A stretch of 64,000 nt of DNA from Rathayibacter iranicus NCPPB 2253 = VKM Ac-1602 (GTDB lineage: Bacteria; Actinomycetota; Actinomycetes; Actinomycetales; Microbacteriaceae), in the NCBI RefSeq assembly GCF_003149025.1, contig NZ_QGDV01000015.1, forward strand, positions 1 through 64,000, written 5' to 3'. A program made the translations under genes and the position numbers. The notes below the pieces were generated by a model. The model searched no databases, was not told the DNA's origin, and saw only the letters and a program-made list of their open reading frames with translations. Positions 44,771 through 53,109 of this stretch are shown piece after piece; positions within the stretch are counted from its first letter, which is position 1, and every line of letters starts with the position of its first letter.

Positions 44771-45799
44771 TCAGTACGCGAGCGAGCGGTCGACGGCCTC
44801 GAGCACGCGGTCGACATCGGGGAGGAAGAGCTTCTCGACCTTGGCGGGCGGGAAGGGAGTGTCGAAGCCGGCCACGCGCAGAACGGGAGCCTCGAGGGAA
44901 TAGAAGACACGCTCCGTGACGGTCGCGGCGATTTCGGAGCCGACGCTCACATGCGCGGTCGCCTCCTGAGCGACGACGAGTCGGCCCGTCTTGCGGACGG
45001 AGGCGAGCAATGGCTCCCAGTCGATGGGCGAGAGGGAGCGCAGGTCGATGACCTCGATGCTCGTCCCCTCCTCGCCCGCGAGTTCCGCAGCCTGAAGCAG
45101 CACAGCGACCATCGGGCCCCACCCGACCAGCGTGACCTCGGTGCCCTGGCGGACGACCCGGCTGGAGTGCAGCGGGACAGCGGAGGTGCCGAGGTCGACG
45201 TCGCCCTTGGGCCAGTAGCGGCTCTTGGGCTCGAAGAACATCACTGGGTCGTCCGACGCGATGGCCTCCTGGATCATCCAGTAGGCATCATTCGGAGTGG
45301 ACGGACTGACCACACGGAGGCCGGCGGTGTGCGCAAAATACGCCTCGTTGCTCTCCTGGTGGTGCTCGACCGCCCCGATGTGTCCGCCATAGGGAACGCG
45401 GATCACGACGGGCATCGTGAGCGAGCCCTCGTGCCGGTTCGTGATCTTGGCAAGTTGCGAGGTGATCTGGTCGAACGCCGGGTAGATGAAACCGTCGAAC
45501 TGGATCTCGCACACCGGCCGGAACCCGCGCATCGCAAGCCCGATCGCGGTGCCGACGATGCCCGACTCTGCGAGCGGAGTGTCGAGCACGCGCTTCGCGC
45601 CGAACTCGGCGTGCAGGCCCTCGGTGATGCGGAAAACACCGCCGAGCGGACCGATGTCCTCACCCATGAGCAGGACACGGTCGTCCTGGGTCATCGCGCG
45701 GCGGAGGCCAGCATTGAGCGCTTTGGCCATGGACATCGACGCAAGCTGCTTCCCGGTGTGGGGCGGCTGCAGGGCCGTGGTCGTGGTGTCGATCGTCAT
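44771..45799 (-). CDS. bkdB: 2-oxoacid dehydrogenase E1 beta
   Basis: A 342-residue subunit. MGEDIGPLGGVFRITEGL, FDTPLAESG-like DTPLAESGIVGTAIGLAM and IRVPYGGHIGAVEHHQESNE are the E1 beta signatures. The last carries the active-site His. It pairs with E1 alpha to bind thiamine diphosphate. The ATG at 45799 overlaps the E1 alpha stop (ATGA). Confidence 0.93.
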   Translation of the reverse strand: MTIDTTTTALQPPHTGKQLASMSMAKALNAGLRRAMTQDDRVLLMGEDIGPLGGVFRITEGLHAEFGAKRVLDTPLAESGIVGTAIGLAMRGFRPVCEIQFDGFIYPAFDQITSQLAKITNRHEGSLTMPVVIRVPYGGHIGAVEHHQESNEAYFAHTAGLRVVSPSTPNDAYWMIQEAIASDDPVMFFEPKSRYWPKGDVDLGTSAVPLHSSRVVRQGTEVTLVGWGPMVAVLLQAAELAGEEGTSIEVIDLRSLSPIDWEPLLASVRKTGRLVVAQEATAHVSVGSEIAATVTERVFYSLEAPVLRVAGFDTPFPPAKVEKLFLPDVDRVLEAVDRSLAY

Positions 45800-46926
45800 C
45801 ACTCGCCTCCGAACGATTCTTCGTAGCGCTGGAGCCACGCCTTCTGCTCCTCGACAAGCGCGTGCGGCTCGGAATAGACGTTGTCGAACATCACTCCGGT
45901 AGGCGGTGCCTCGAGGGCGAGCAGGCGGCGTCGGATGTCGGCGGCGAAGTCCCGCGCCTCCTCCTCGGTCTCGTCAAAGAAGGACTGCGGTGCGCCGTTG
46001 CCGCGCAGGAAGGCGGCGAAGCGGGTGATCGGATCCTTCGCGACCCACGAGGCGAGTTCATCGTCGGTGCGGTACTTCGTGGGGTCATCGCTCGAGGTGT
46101 GGGCGCCGATGCGGTACGTCAGCGCCTCAATGAACTGGGGGCCACCACCGGAGCGCGCGTCCTGGAGGTGCTTGGCGGTGACGGCGTAGCTGGCGAGCAC
46201 GTCGTTGCCATCGATTTGGACACCGGGAATGCCGAAGCCGGACGAGCGGAGATAGAGCGGACTGCGCGACTGCGTGGCGACAGGGACGGAGATCGCGTAG
46301 TGGTTGTTCTGGAGGAAGAAGACCGTGGGTGCCTGGTAGCTCGCGGCGAAGACCATCGCCTCGCTGACGTCGCCCTGGCTGGAGGCGCCGTCGCCGAAGT
46401 AGACGATGACCGCGGCGTCCTTCTCGGCGTCTCCCGTGCCGGTGGCTCCGTCGAGGGTGAGACCCATCGCGTAGCCGGTGGCGTGCAGCGCCTGCGAGCC
46501 GAGCACCAGCGTGTAGAGGTGGAAGTTGCCGTTCGTCGGGTCGCTCGGGTCCCAGCCTCCGTGTGTGGTGCCGCGCAGCAGGGCGAGGACGCCGAGCAGG
46601 TCGATACCGCGGATCTTGCCGACGACGTGCTCGCGGTAGGAGGGGAAGACGTGGTCCTGCGGGCGCAGCGCGATCGCGGAGCCGACCTGCGCCGCCTCCT
46701 GCCCGTGGCTCGGGACCCACAGGCCGAGCTGACCCTGCCGCTGCAGGTTGGCGGCGTCGATATCGAACTGGCGGACCATCGCCATCTCGCGGTAAAAGGA
46801 GCGGTGCTGAGTCTCGTCGATCCCGTCAAGGAAAGAGGCGTACTGCTCGGCCGCAGGTGTGGGCGAGAACCGACCGTCCGCGGAGAGGAACTGGACCGTC
46901 GGCGACTCCGTACTGGTGGCTACCAT
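45799..46926 (-). CDS. bkdA: 2-oxoacid dehydrogenase E1 alpha
   Basis: A 375-residue subunit. The thiamine motif GDGASSQGDVSEAMVFAASY ending with FLQNN is present, as is the phosphorylation-loop region (YRIGAHTSSDDPTKYR) which in this family favours branched-chain substrates. The ATG lies four bases after the aminotransferase stop, so the four genes are one operon. Branched-chain substrate is inferred from sequence type and family habit: Microbacteriaceae membranes are rich in anteiso and iso fatty acids made from such acyl-CoAs. Confidence 0.9.
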   Translation of the reverse strand: MVATSTESPTVQFLSADGRFSPTPAAEQYASFLDGIDETQHRSFYREMAMVRQFDIDAANLQRQGQLGLWVPSHGQEAAQVGSAIALRPQDHVFPSYREHVVGKIRGIDLLGVLALLRGTTHGGWDPSDPTNGNFHLYTLVLGSQALHATGYAMGLTLDGATGTGDAEKDAAVIVYFGDGASSQGDVSEAMVFAASYQAPTVFFLQNNHYAISVPVATQSRSPLYLRSSGFGIPGVQIDGNDVLASYAVTAKHLQDARSGGGPQFIEALTYRIGAHTSSDDPTKYRTDDELASWVAKDPITRFAAFLRGNGAPQSFFDETEEEARDFAADIRRRLLALEAPPTGVMFDNVYSEPHALVEEQKAWLQRYEESFGGE

Positions 46927-46930
46927 CCGA

Positions 46931-48037
46931 CTAACTTATCCGCCTCGCGGGATGCCCCTCGGGGAGGGATCGCACAATCTCGCCCGCCGCACTGAGGAGC
47001 TTGTCGACAGAGCTCGCATCTCCGATAGAGACCCGGATGCCCTCCTGAGGGAATGCGCGAACGATGACGCCGGCGCGCTCGAAGACTTCGGCCGCCCGCG
47101 CCGTCTCGTCGCGGGTCTCGAACCAGAGGAAGTTCGCCTGCGACTCCGGGATCGTCCAACCCTGGTCGAGCACTGCCCGCCAGAGATCGTCGCGCAAGCG
47201 CATGATGCGGTTCGCGCGCTCAAGCAGCTCCTCGCTGTGCTCGAGGGAGGCGACGGCGGCGGCCTCGGCGAAGCGTGTCACCGAGAGCGGGATGGCGGTC
47301 GAGCGGGCGGCGTCGAGGATCCGCGCGTGCCCAATCGCATAGCCGACGCGCAGGCCGGCGAGGCCGTACGCCTTCGAGAAGGTGCGTGCGAGCACGAGGT
47401 TCGGGTGCGCGGCCAGGAGGCGAGTGCCGTCGACCGCGCGCTCGTCGCCAACGAACTCCACGTAGGCCTCGTCGAGGAGGACGAGGACATCACGTGGCAC
47501 CTGCGTGAGGAAGGACTCGACATCGTCGGCCGTCGCGACCGTGCCCGTGGGGTTGTTCGGGCTGCAGACGATGACCATCCGAGTGCGCTCGGTGACGGCC
47601 TGGGCCATCGCGTCGAGGTCGTGGGTGTCGTCGGGGCGCAGCGGCACCCGGACGCTGGTCGCTCCAGCGGTGGTCACGAGCGACGGATACGCCTCGAACG
47701 AGCGCCAGGCGTAGACGATCTCGTCGCCGGGACCGGCGGCAGCGCTGATCAGCTGAGCGATGACCGCGACAGAGCCGGCGCCGACGATCACCTCGTCGAT
47801 CCCGACCGCGTATCGGGCGGCGAGCGCCGAGCGCAGGGCGGTCGCGGCGGCGTCCGGGTATCGATTGAAGTCGTCGACCTCACGAACTTTCGCGAGCACG
47901 GAGGGCAGCGGGTCGAACGGATTCTCGTTGGAGGAGAGCTTGAAGGCGTTGGCCGAGGCAGCGCGGCCCTGCTTGTACGCGGGGAGCGCCAGGATCTCGG
48001 GGCGGAGGCGGACGGGAGGCTCCTGCTGGTCGGTCAC
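46931..48037 (-). CDS. HisC-type aminotransferase (histidinol-phosphate or aromatic)
   Basis: A 368-residue PLP enzyme, fold type I. KLSSNENPFDPLPSV, VCSPNNPTGTV, VLLDEAYVEFVG and the PLP lysine in ARTFSKAYGLAGLRVG identify the HisC group. In actinobacteria a close relative acts on phenylpyruvate. Its position at the head of the bkd operon, with no other his gene, suggests that it may feed oxoacids to the dehydrogenase. The GTG at 48037 has a TAGCAT hexamer seven bases upstream; an ATG four codons further upstream is possible. Confidence 0.85.
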   Translation of the reverse strand: MTDQQEPPVRLRPEILALPAYKQGRAASANAFKLSSNENPFDPLPSVLAKVREVDDFNRYPDAAATALRSALAARYAVGIDEVIVGAGSVAVIAQLISAAAGPGDEIVYAWRSFEAYPSLVTTAGATSVRVPLRPDDTHDLDAMAQAVTERTRMVIVCSPNNPTGTVATADDVESFLTQVPRDVLVLLDEAYVEFVGDERAVDGTRLLAAHPNLVLARTFSKAYGLAGLRVGYAIGHARILDAARSTAIPLSVTRFAEAAAVASLEHSEELLERANRIMRLRDDLWRAVLDQGWTIPESQANFLWFETRDETARAAEVFERAGVIVRAFPQEGIRVSIGDASSVDKLLSAAGEIVRSLPEGHPARRIS

Positions 48038-48151
48038 TCGCCTCATGCTAGGGGGAGGGACCGACGCTGCTCGTGTACCGTCGCTCGACTCAGACCGTAC
48101 AGGGGTCTGAGCTTCCCTGCTCGAGGGTCGACCGCGTGTGCGCCCCCCGAT

Positions 48152-48157
48152 TAGGGT
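48152..48157 (+). promoter_or_regulatory. -10 hexamer (leaderless gene at 48164)
   Basis: TAGGGT ends six bases before the ATG. Confidence 0.5.
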
Positions 48158-48163
48158 GCAGAG

Positions 48164-49051
48164 ATGCGGAGTCGAAGGCGGTCCGAGCGGCGCGGGCGTG
48201 CGTGGTCGCTCATCCACGGCACCTCGGCGGCGCTCGCGGTGCTCGTCACGGCCGGGGCCCTCACTGCCTGCGCTCCTTCCGGAGTCGACTCGCGCCCCAC
48301 GACTACCCCGCGCGAGACCTCGATCGACATCGCCGCCCCACCCGAGTACACCGCGGCTCGGGAGGCGGCCCTCGCGGTGCGCGACGACTCCCTCGCACTG
48401 CTGAGCGCGACGGACGGCGCCGTGGTGGGGGCGACCCGCACCGATCTGCTCGTCGCGATCGGCTCGCTCAATGACGCGCTCGCCGGAGTCTCGGCCGAGG
48501 CAATTATGATCGCCGCCACGGCGGCCTCCGACCGTCGGACCACCCTCGCCGAGCGCGTCCTCGGCCTCGGCGCCGCCGCGCTCGCCTCGGGCCGCGGCTC
48601 CTCCGCACGGCGCAGCACGCTGACAGCGGCAGTGGAGACGCTGCAGAACACTCTCGACGCCGGCGGCGCGCTCGCTCCTGCCGCGATCGCCGTCCTCGAG
48701 GCGCGTGGCCCGCTCGTGCGCGTCCGTGGTGACGACGTCGATCCGCCCTCGCGCCCCGCTCCTCCCGCTGCCCCCAGGCCTGTGCGGACTCCACCTCCAG
48801 CCACGACCTCCGCTCCTTCTCCCCAGGCCCCCGCCCCGACAGCGGAGCCCGCGCCTGCACCGGAAACGACCGCGCCCACCCTGGAGCCAGAACCAGAACC
48901 AGAGCCGGAGCCGGAGCCAGAACCGGAACCGGAACCGACCGTCGCACCGGAGCCCCCGCCCCCGGTCGTCCTCCTTCCTTCGACGTGCGACGTCGACCCT
49001 CGGACCTGCTTCCCCGAGCCCACGCCGACCGTCGGCGGCCCGCTCGACTGA
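48164..49051 (+). CDS. lipoprotein with helical domain and Pro/Glu stalk
   Basis: A 295-residue lipoprotein of unknown function. The signal peptide has a charged start (MRSRRRSERRGR) and ends at the lipobox LTAC. Residues about 55-185 are helical and Ala-rich. Residues about 190-260 form a long Pro-rich stalk containing a run of EP dipeptides, the kind of spacer that lifts a domain through the wall, though here it follows the domain. The tail has two cysteines (STCDVDPRTCFPEP). It is divergent from the aminotransferase gene. Confidence 0.7.
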   Translation: MRSRRRSERRGRAWSLIHGTSAALAVLVTAGALTACAPSGVDSRPTTTPRETSIDIAAPPEYTAAREAALAVRDDSLALLSATDGAVVGATRTDLLVAIGSLNDALAGVSAEAIMIAATAASDRRTTLAERVLGLGAAALASGRGSSARRSTLTAAVETLQNTLDAGGALAPAAIAVLEARGPLVRVRGDDVDPPSRPAPPAAPRPVRTPPPATTSAPSPQAPAPTAEPAPAPETTAPTLEPEPEPEPEPEPEPEPEPTVAPEPPPPVVLLPSTCDVDPRTCFPEPTPTVGGPLD

Positions 49052-49225
49052 GCGTCCTTCCGCCTCGCGCAGCACGGCGACCAGTCTGCGTCCGCCGCGT
49101 GACCGGTCGAGGAGGAACCGGGGGCGGGTCACGTCGTGGTCGCGCACGGCGACGGCGTCCGCGATCCAGCGCCGGACGCAGCGACACGGCCCGAGCGTCG
49201 GCTCGCCATGAGCGTCGGCGCCCGG

Positions 49226-49231
49226 GATAGT
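49226..49231 (+). promoter_or_regulatory. -10 hexamer (leaderless gene at 49238)
   Basis: GATAGT ends six bases before the ATG. Confidence 0.5.
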
Positions 49232-49237
49232 GGAGGG

Positions 49238-49636
49238 ATGCGCAGACTCCTCTTCGGCCTCGTCACCAACGCCGTCGCGATCTGGCTCACGACCCTCGTC
49301 GTGGCGGGGGTGCGCGTCGACCCGTATGACGACGGGCCGGTCGCGGCGATCCTCACGTACGTGCTCGTGGCGGTGATCTTCGGAGTCGTCAACGCCGTAG
49401 TCGGCGGGGTCGTGCGGGTGATCGCGTTCCCCCTGTACCTGATCACGCTGGGTCTGATGTCCTTCATCGTCAACGGACTCCTCCTGTTGCTCACCGCGTG
49501 GATCAGCGGTCTCTTCGGACTTGGCCTCGTCATCGACGGCTTCTGGTGGGGCGTGCTGGGAGCCCTCGTGCTCGCGCTCGTCAACTGGTTCATCGGTCTC
49601 CTCCTGCGCCCCTTCCTCCGCCGCGATCAGGACTGA
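49238..49636 (+). CDS. four-helix membrane protein, phage-holin-4/YvlD family
   Basis: A 132-residue membrane protein with four hydrophobic helices: LFGLVTNAVAIWLTTLVV, VLVAVIFGVVNAVVGGVV, IAFPLYLITLGLMSFIVNGL and VLGALVLALVNWFIGLLL. This matches the YvlD/phage holin family IV pattern, common on bacterial chromosomes without phage. The role is unknown, possibly envelope stress. The leaderless ATG at 49238 fixes the start. Confidence 0.85.
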   Translation: MRRLLFGLVTNAVAIWLTTLVVAGVRVDPYDDGPVAAILTYVLVAVIFGVVNAVVGGVVRVIAFPLYLITLGLMSFIVNGLLLLLTAWISGLFGLGLVIDGFWWGVLGALVLALVNWFIGLLLRPFLRRDQD

Positions 49637-49747
49637 GGTGGCGCCTGCGGGACCAGTCTGCGCGGGTCCTTGCGCGGCCCCGATGTCGCTCCGCGGATCT
49701 GTGGACAGCGTCGGAAATCGACCTGCTGTGGAGGAGCCTTCGTGCGT

Positions 49748-49753
49748 CATGAT
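49748..49753 (+). promoter_or_regulatory. -10 hexamer (leaderless gene at 49760)
   Basis: CATGAT ends six bases before the GTG at 49760. Confidence 0.45.
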
Positions 49754-49759
49754 GGGCGG

Positions 49760-50326
49760 GTGACCCCCAACTCCCCCGCGCCTTCGGCCTTCGCCGTGTG
49801 CTTCGTCTGCACCGGCAACATCTGCCGGTCGCCGATGGCCGAGGTGGTGCTGCGCTCGCTGGCGGAGCAGGCGGGACTCGGCTCCGCGATCCAGATCAGC
49901 TCGGCCGGCACCGGCGAATGGCACCTCGGCGAGCACGCCGACCACCGTGCTCTCGACGCGCTGGAGCGGCGCGGACTCGACGGCGGACGCCACCGCGCGC
50001 AGCTGTTCGACCCGTCCCGGTTCGCCGAATTCGACCTTGTCGTTGCCCTCGACCACGGGCACGAGCGGGCACTTCGTTCCTGGGCTCGCACCGAGGTCGA
50101 TCGACAGAAGGTCCGCCGCCTGCTTGCCTTCGAGCCCGCGCTCTCGCCGCAGGGCGACGTCCCCGACCCTTACTATTCCGATGCAGCGGCGTTCGACTCG
50201 GTGCTCGCACTCATCGAGCGTGCCTGCCGAGCGCTCTTCGCCCAGATCGAACCCGGACTGCGCGGCAACCTCTCGGTCCGGGCCGACCCCGCCGAGACGC
50301 GCGCCGTCCTCGCGCAGGACTCCTGA
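49760..50326 (+). CDS. low-molecular-weight protein tyrosine phosphatase
   Basis: A 188-residue phosphatase. The CX5R loop VCTGNICRSPMAE has the nucleophilic Cys and Arg, and the general acid Asp lies in VPDPYYSD. Bacterial members often act on capsule-assembly tyrosine kinases. The exopolysaccharide genes start 3 kb away, so a role there is possible, but the nearby Wzz protein has lost its kinase site. The GTG at 49760 has a -10 six bases ahead. purB follows by 20 bp. Confidence 0.9.
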   Translation: MTPNSPAPSAFAVCFVCTGNICRSPMAEVVLRSLAEQAGLGSAIQISSAGTGEWHLGEHADHRALDALERRGLDGGRHRAQLFDPSRFAEFDLVVALDHGHERALRSWARTEVDRQKVRRLLAFEPALSPQGDVPDPYYSDAAAFDSVLALIERACRALFAQIEPGLRGNLSVRADPAETRAVLAQDS

Positions 50327-50346
50327 GAACCGAAAGGCACCACCGC

Positions 50347-51726
50347 ATGACGCTCTCCACCCAGCCGCTGAGTCCCCTCGACGGCCGCTACAGCGGCGCC
50401 GTCTCATCTCTCGGCGAATACCTCTCGGAGGCGGGGCTGAACCGCGCGCGCGTGCACGTCGAGGTCGAGTGGCTGCTGGCCCTGACCGACCGTCGTCTCT
50501 TTGGCTCCGAGCCCGTCGATGCCGCGTCCGCCGAGGAACTGCGCCGCCGCGCCCGCGACTTCGGCCAGCCCGAGATCGACGAACTGGCCGTCCTCGAGGC
50601 GCGCACTCGCCACGACGTGAAGGCTGTCGAGTACCTCGTGCGCCACTGGCTCGAGGAGCTGGGGCTCGAGCGGATCGCCGAACTTACTCACTTCGCCGCG
50701 ACCAGCGAAGACATCAACAATCTCTCCTACGCGATCGTCATCCGCCAGGCGGTGGGCGAGATCTGGCTGCCGAAACTGCGGTCCGTCGTCGACTCCCTGC
50801 GCGGGCTCGCGGTCCGCTACCGCGACGAATCGATGCTGAGCCGCACCCACGGACAGCCCGCGACCCCAACCACAATGGGCAAAGAGTGTGCGGTCTACGC
50901 GTACCGGCTGGAACGCGTCATCGCTCAGATTGAGACCACCGAATACCTGGGCAAGTTCAGCGGAGCGACGGGCACCTTCGCCGCGCACCTCGTCGCCGAC
51001 CCGGGCACCGACTGGCCGGCCCTCGCCGAACAGTTCGTCACCTCTCTCGGCCTCGCCTTCACTCCGTTGACGACTCAGATCGAGTCGCACGACTGGCAGG
51101 CCGAGCTGTACGGCCGCGCCGCGCACGCGAATCGGATCCTGCACAACGTCTGTACCGATATCTGGACCTATATCTCGCTCGGCTATTTTCGGCAGATCCC
51201 GCAGGCCGGGGCGACCGGGTCGTCCACGATGCCGCACAAGATCAATCCGATCCGCTTCGAGAACGCCGAAGCGAACCTCGAACTCTCCAGCGCCCTGCTC
51301 GACTCGCTGGCGCAGACGCTGGTGACCTCGCGTCTGCAGCGCGATCTCACCGACTCCACCACGCAGCGCAACATCGGAGTCGCCTTCGGGCACTCGCTGC
51401 TCGCCCTCGACAATATTGCGCGGGGCCTGCTCGAGATCGACCTCGATCCGGCGGCGCTCGCGGCCGATCTCGACGGCAACTGGGAAGTGCTGGCGGAGGC
51501 GATTCAAACCGTGATCCGCGCAGAGGTGGTGGCGGGGCGTTCGGCGATCACCGATCCGTATGCGCTGCTGAAGGACCTGACCCGCGGCAAGCGGCTCCGT
51601 GCCGAGGACCTCGCGGTCTTCGTGCAGGGTCTCGACATCGGCGACGCGGCGAAGGAGCGCCTGCTGGCGCTGACCCCGGCCGGGTACACGGGGCTCGCCT
51701 CCGCGCTGGTCGACCGCCTGCGCTAA
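50347..51726 (+). CDS. purB: adenylosuccinate lyase
   Basis: A 459-residue enzyme of purine synthesis that splits adenylosuccinate and SAICAR to release fumarate. The signature GSSTMPHKINPIRFEN holds the catalytic Ser loop, and SRTHGQPATPTTMGKE and FAATSEDINNLSYA give the other active-site blocks. Length and order match the E. coli-type PurB of about 456 residues. GAAAGGCACCACCGC precedes the ATG, 20 bp after the phosphatase gene. Two large palindromes follow the stop. Confidence 0.96.
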   Translation: MTLSTQPLSPLDGRYSGAVSSLGEYLSEAGLNRARVHVEVEWLLALTDRRLFGSEPVDAASAEELRRRARDFGQPEIDELAVLEARTRHDVKAVEYLVRHWLEELGLERIAELTHFAATSEDINNLSYAIVIRQAVGEIWLPKLRSVVDSLRGLAVRYRDESMLSRTHGQPATPTTMGKECAVYAYRLERVIAQIETTEYLGKFSGATGTFAAHLVADPGTDWPALAEQFVTSLGLAFTPLTTQIESHDWQAELYGRAAHANRILHNVCTDIWTYISLGYFRQIPQAGATGSSTMPHKINPIRFENAEANLELSSALLDSLAQTLVTSRLQRDLTDSTTQRNIGVAFGHSLLALDNIARGLLEIDLDPAALAADLDGNWEVLAEAIQTVIRAEVVAGRSAITDPYALLKDLTRGKRLRAEDLAVFVQGLDIGDAAKERLLALTPAGYTGLASALVDRLR

Positions 51727-51762
51727 CGCGGCCCGCCGTGCGCGGCCCCGCGCCGCGAGAAG

Positions 51763-51804
51763 CCAAAAGTTGTCGCACTCGGCCTCGTGTGCGACAACTC
51801 TTGG
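51763..51804. repeat. palindromic repeat, family B copy 1
   Basis: CCAAAAGTTGTCGCACTCGG pairs with its partner ending GACAACTCTTGG, with few mismatches. An almost identical unit lies 82 bp downstream, flanked by the same gccgcgaga sequence. Downstream of purB. Confidence 0.9.
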
Positions 51805-51844
51805 ACACTCGCAAGGCCGGGCGGCGGACAAGCGCCGCGAGAGG

Positions 51845-51886
51845 CCAAAAGTTGTCGCACTCGGCGCCGAGTGCGACAACTTTTGG
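51845..51886. repeat. palindromic repeat, family B copy 2, perfect 42-bp palindrome
   Basis: The two 21-base halves (51845-51865 and 51866-51886) are exact complements with no loop. Such a perfect palindrome could be a strong terminator between the convergent purB and 51955 genes, or a protein target or transposon-derived repeat. Confidence 0.95.
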
Positions 51887-51954
51887 ACAGTGGCGGGCAG
51901 GGTAGGCGGGCAGGGGGGCGCGCAGCGCGGGCGGCCAGCACGCCGCGGGAGAAA

Positions 51955-52266
51955 TCAGTGCGCCGAATCCTGCTCGTCGATTTCGGCGATTTCGGCCTCG
52001 TCGGGCTTGAAGGTGAGCGAGAACATCGCGATGGCGACGAGCACGATGATGAACGTGACTCCGAAGGAGAGGAGAGCGACGACCAGCTCTCGGGTGGACA
52101 GCAGCACGACAACGCCGACGAAAGCCGCCATGGCGGCGGAGAAGCCGATGAGCTCTAGCGGCCGGAGGCGGTCTTTTCGAGTGGGCTGAAAGGTCCGAGG
52201 AGCGACGTCCGCAGGCTCGGCGGAGCGCTCGGGCCCGCGCTCGGGGTTCTGGCCTTCGGCGGTCAT
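51955..52266 (-). CDS. small membrane protein, two helices
   Basis: A 103-residue protein with a charged cytoplasmic lead and two hydrophobic helices (LIGFSAAMAAFVGVVVLL and VVALLSFGVTFIIVLVAIAM), ending in an acidic tail (DEAEIAEIDEQDSAH). No family is recognised with certainty. Its ATG overlaps the stop of the preceding membrane-protein gene (ATGA), so they are an operon and perhaps a complex. Confidence 0.72.
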   Translation of the reverse strand: MTAEGQNPERGPERSAEPADVAPRTFQPTRKDRLRPLELIGFSAAMAAFVGVVVLLSTRELVVALLSFGVTFIIVLVAIAMFSLTFKPDEAEIAEIDEQDSAH

Positions 52267-52856
52267 CGGTCTCCTCCGGAGGTCGGTGTCGTGGGAGTGA
52301 CGGGATCGTGTCCGGTGGTGGCGCCGGCGGCCCATTTGAGCGAGAACGCCGCGATGGCGAGAAAGACGGCGACCATCACGGCGTACGCGCCGAGAAGACC
52401 GACCGTGACGACGGGGTGGGGCGGGAGCAATCCGAAGGCGGCTCCGAGCAGCATCGTTCCGGCTCCCACGATCACGGCGTCTCGTGCGGCGAGGCCGTGC
52501 CCGCGGCGTCCGCTCGAGAACTCGAGGAAGCCGGAGATGAGCGCCCAACCGGCGACCAGCGCAACGAACGAGAGCAGGTGCGCGACGGGCAGCACGATCA
52601 GCGCGGCAATTCCGGCGACGAGAGTCAGCACCGCTGAGCCGACCGCGAGCGGACGGGAGCGCCCGATCCACACGGGCAGGCCGAGGGCGAGCGAGAGAGT
52701 TCCGGTTGCCAGAGCGAAGCCGCCGAAGACAGCGAGGCCGAAGGCGGGGCCGTGGTCCGGTGAAAAGGTAATCACGCAGCCGGCGACCGCCGCGATCACT
52801 GCGCGCGCGAGGGGGAGGATCCACAGGCGGCGGTCGGAGTCAGCGGCGTTGGCCAC
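52263..52856 (-). CDS. HdeD-like membrane protein
   Basis: A 197-residue protein with six hydrophobic helices (for example WILPLARAVIAAVAGCVITF, LSLALGLPVWIG, LLSFVALVAGWALISGFLEF). The spacing is like the HdeD/DUF308 family, acid-stress membrane proteins in enterics; the role in actinobacteria is unknown. The GTG at 52856 has GAGAGG ahead. Nothing else is seen in the 253 bp upstream. Confidence 0.7.
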   Translation of the reverse strand: MANAADSDRRLWILPLARAVIAAVAGCVITFSPDHGPAFGLAVFGGFALATGTLSLALGLPVWIGRSRPLAVGSAVLTLVAGIAALIVLPVAHLLSFVALVAGWALISGFLEFSSGRRGHGLAARDAVIVGAGTMLLGAAFGLLPPHPVVTVGLLGAYAVMVAVFLAIAAFSLKWAAGATTGHDPVTPTTPTSGGDR

Positions 52857-53109
52857 GGTCGAGCCTCTCTGATGTGGTGTCGGTGGGGGCTGTCGACGGG
52901 TCCGGTCGACGCTGGGGTGTGGTGGGCGCTCACGCTCGAGACGGTCGGCGGGCGAGATCGTACGGCGACACAACGACGCGGACTCCAGCGATTTTACGCT
53001 CCCCACTCGCTCCGCCGCGCCCGTCGATCATCTGGCAGGGCCCGGTCGACGCCGCGGTCCCCTCAGGCGCGCCGAGCAGACGCCCCAGCCCAGCCCCAGC
53101 CGAACCCCG

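Noticed and set aside
49238-49636. Phage holin as evidence of a prophage
   Set aside because: The family is common on chromosomes without phage, and no other phage gene is near.
46931-50407. A continuous minus-strand open frame of more than 1100 codons joining the aminotransferase gene with DNA far upstream
   Set aside because: Only the part to 48037 resembles a protein family. The rest is antisense to the lipoprotein, holin-like and phosphatase genes and arises from high GC content.
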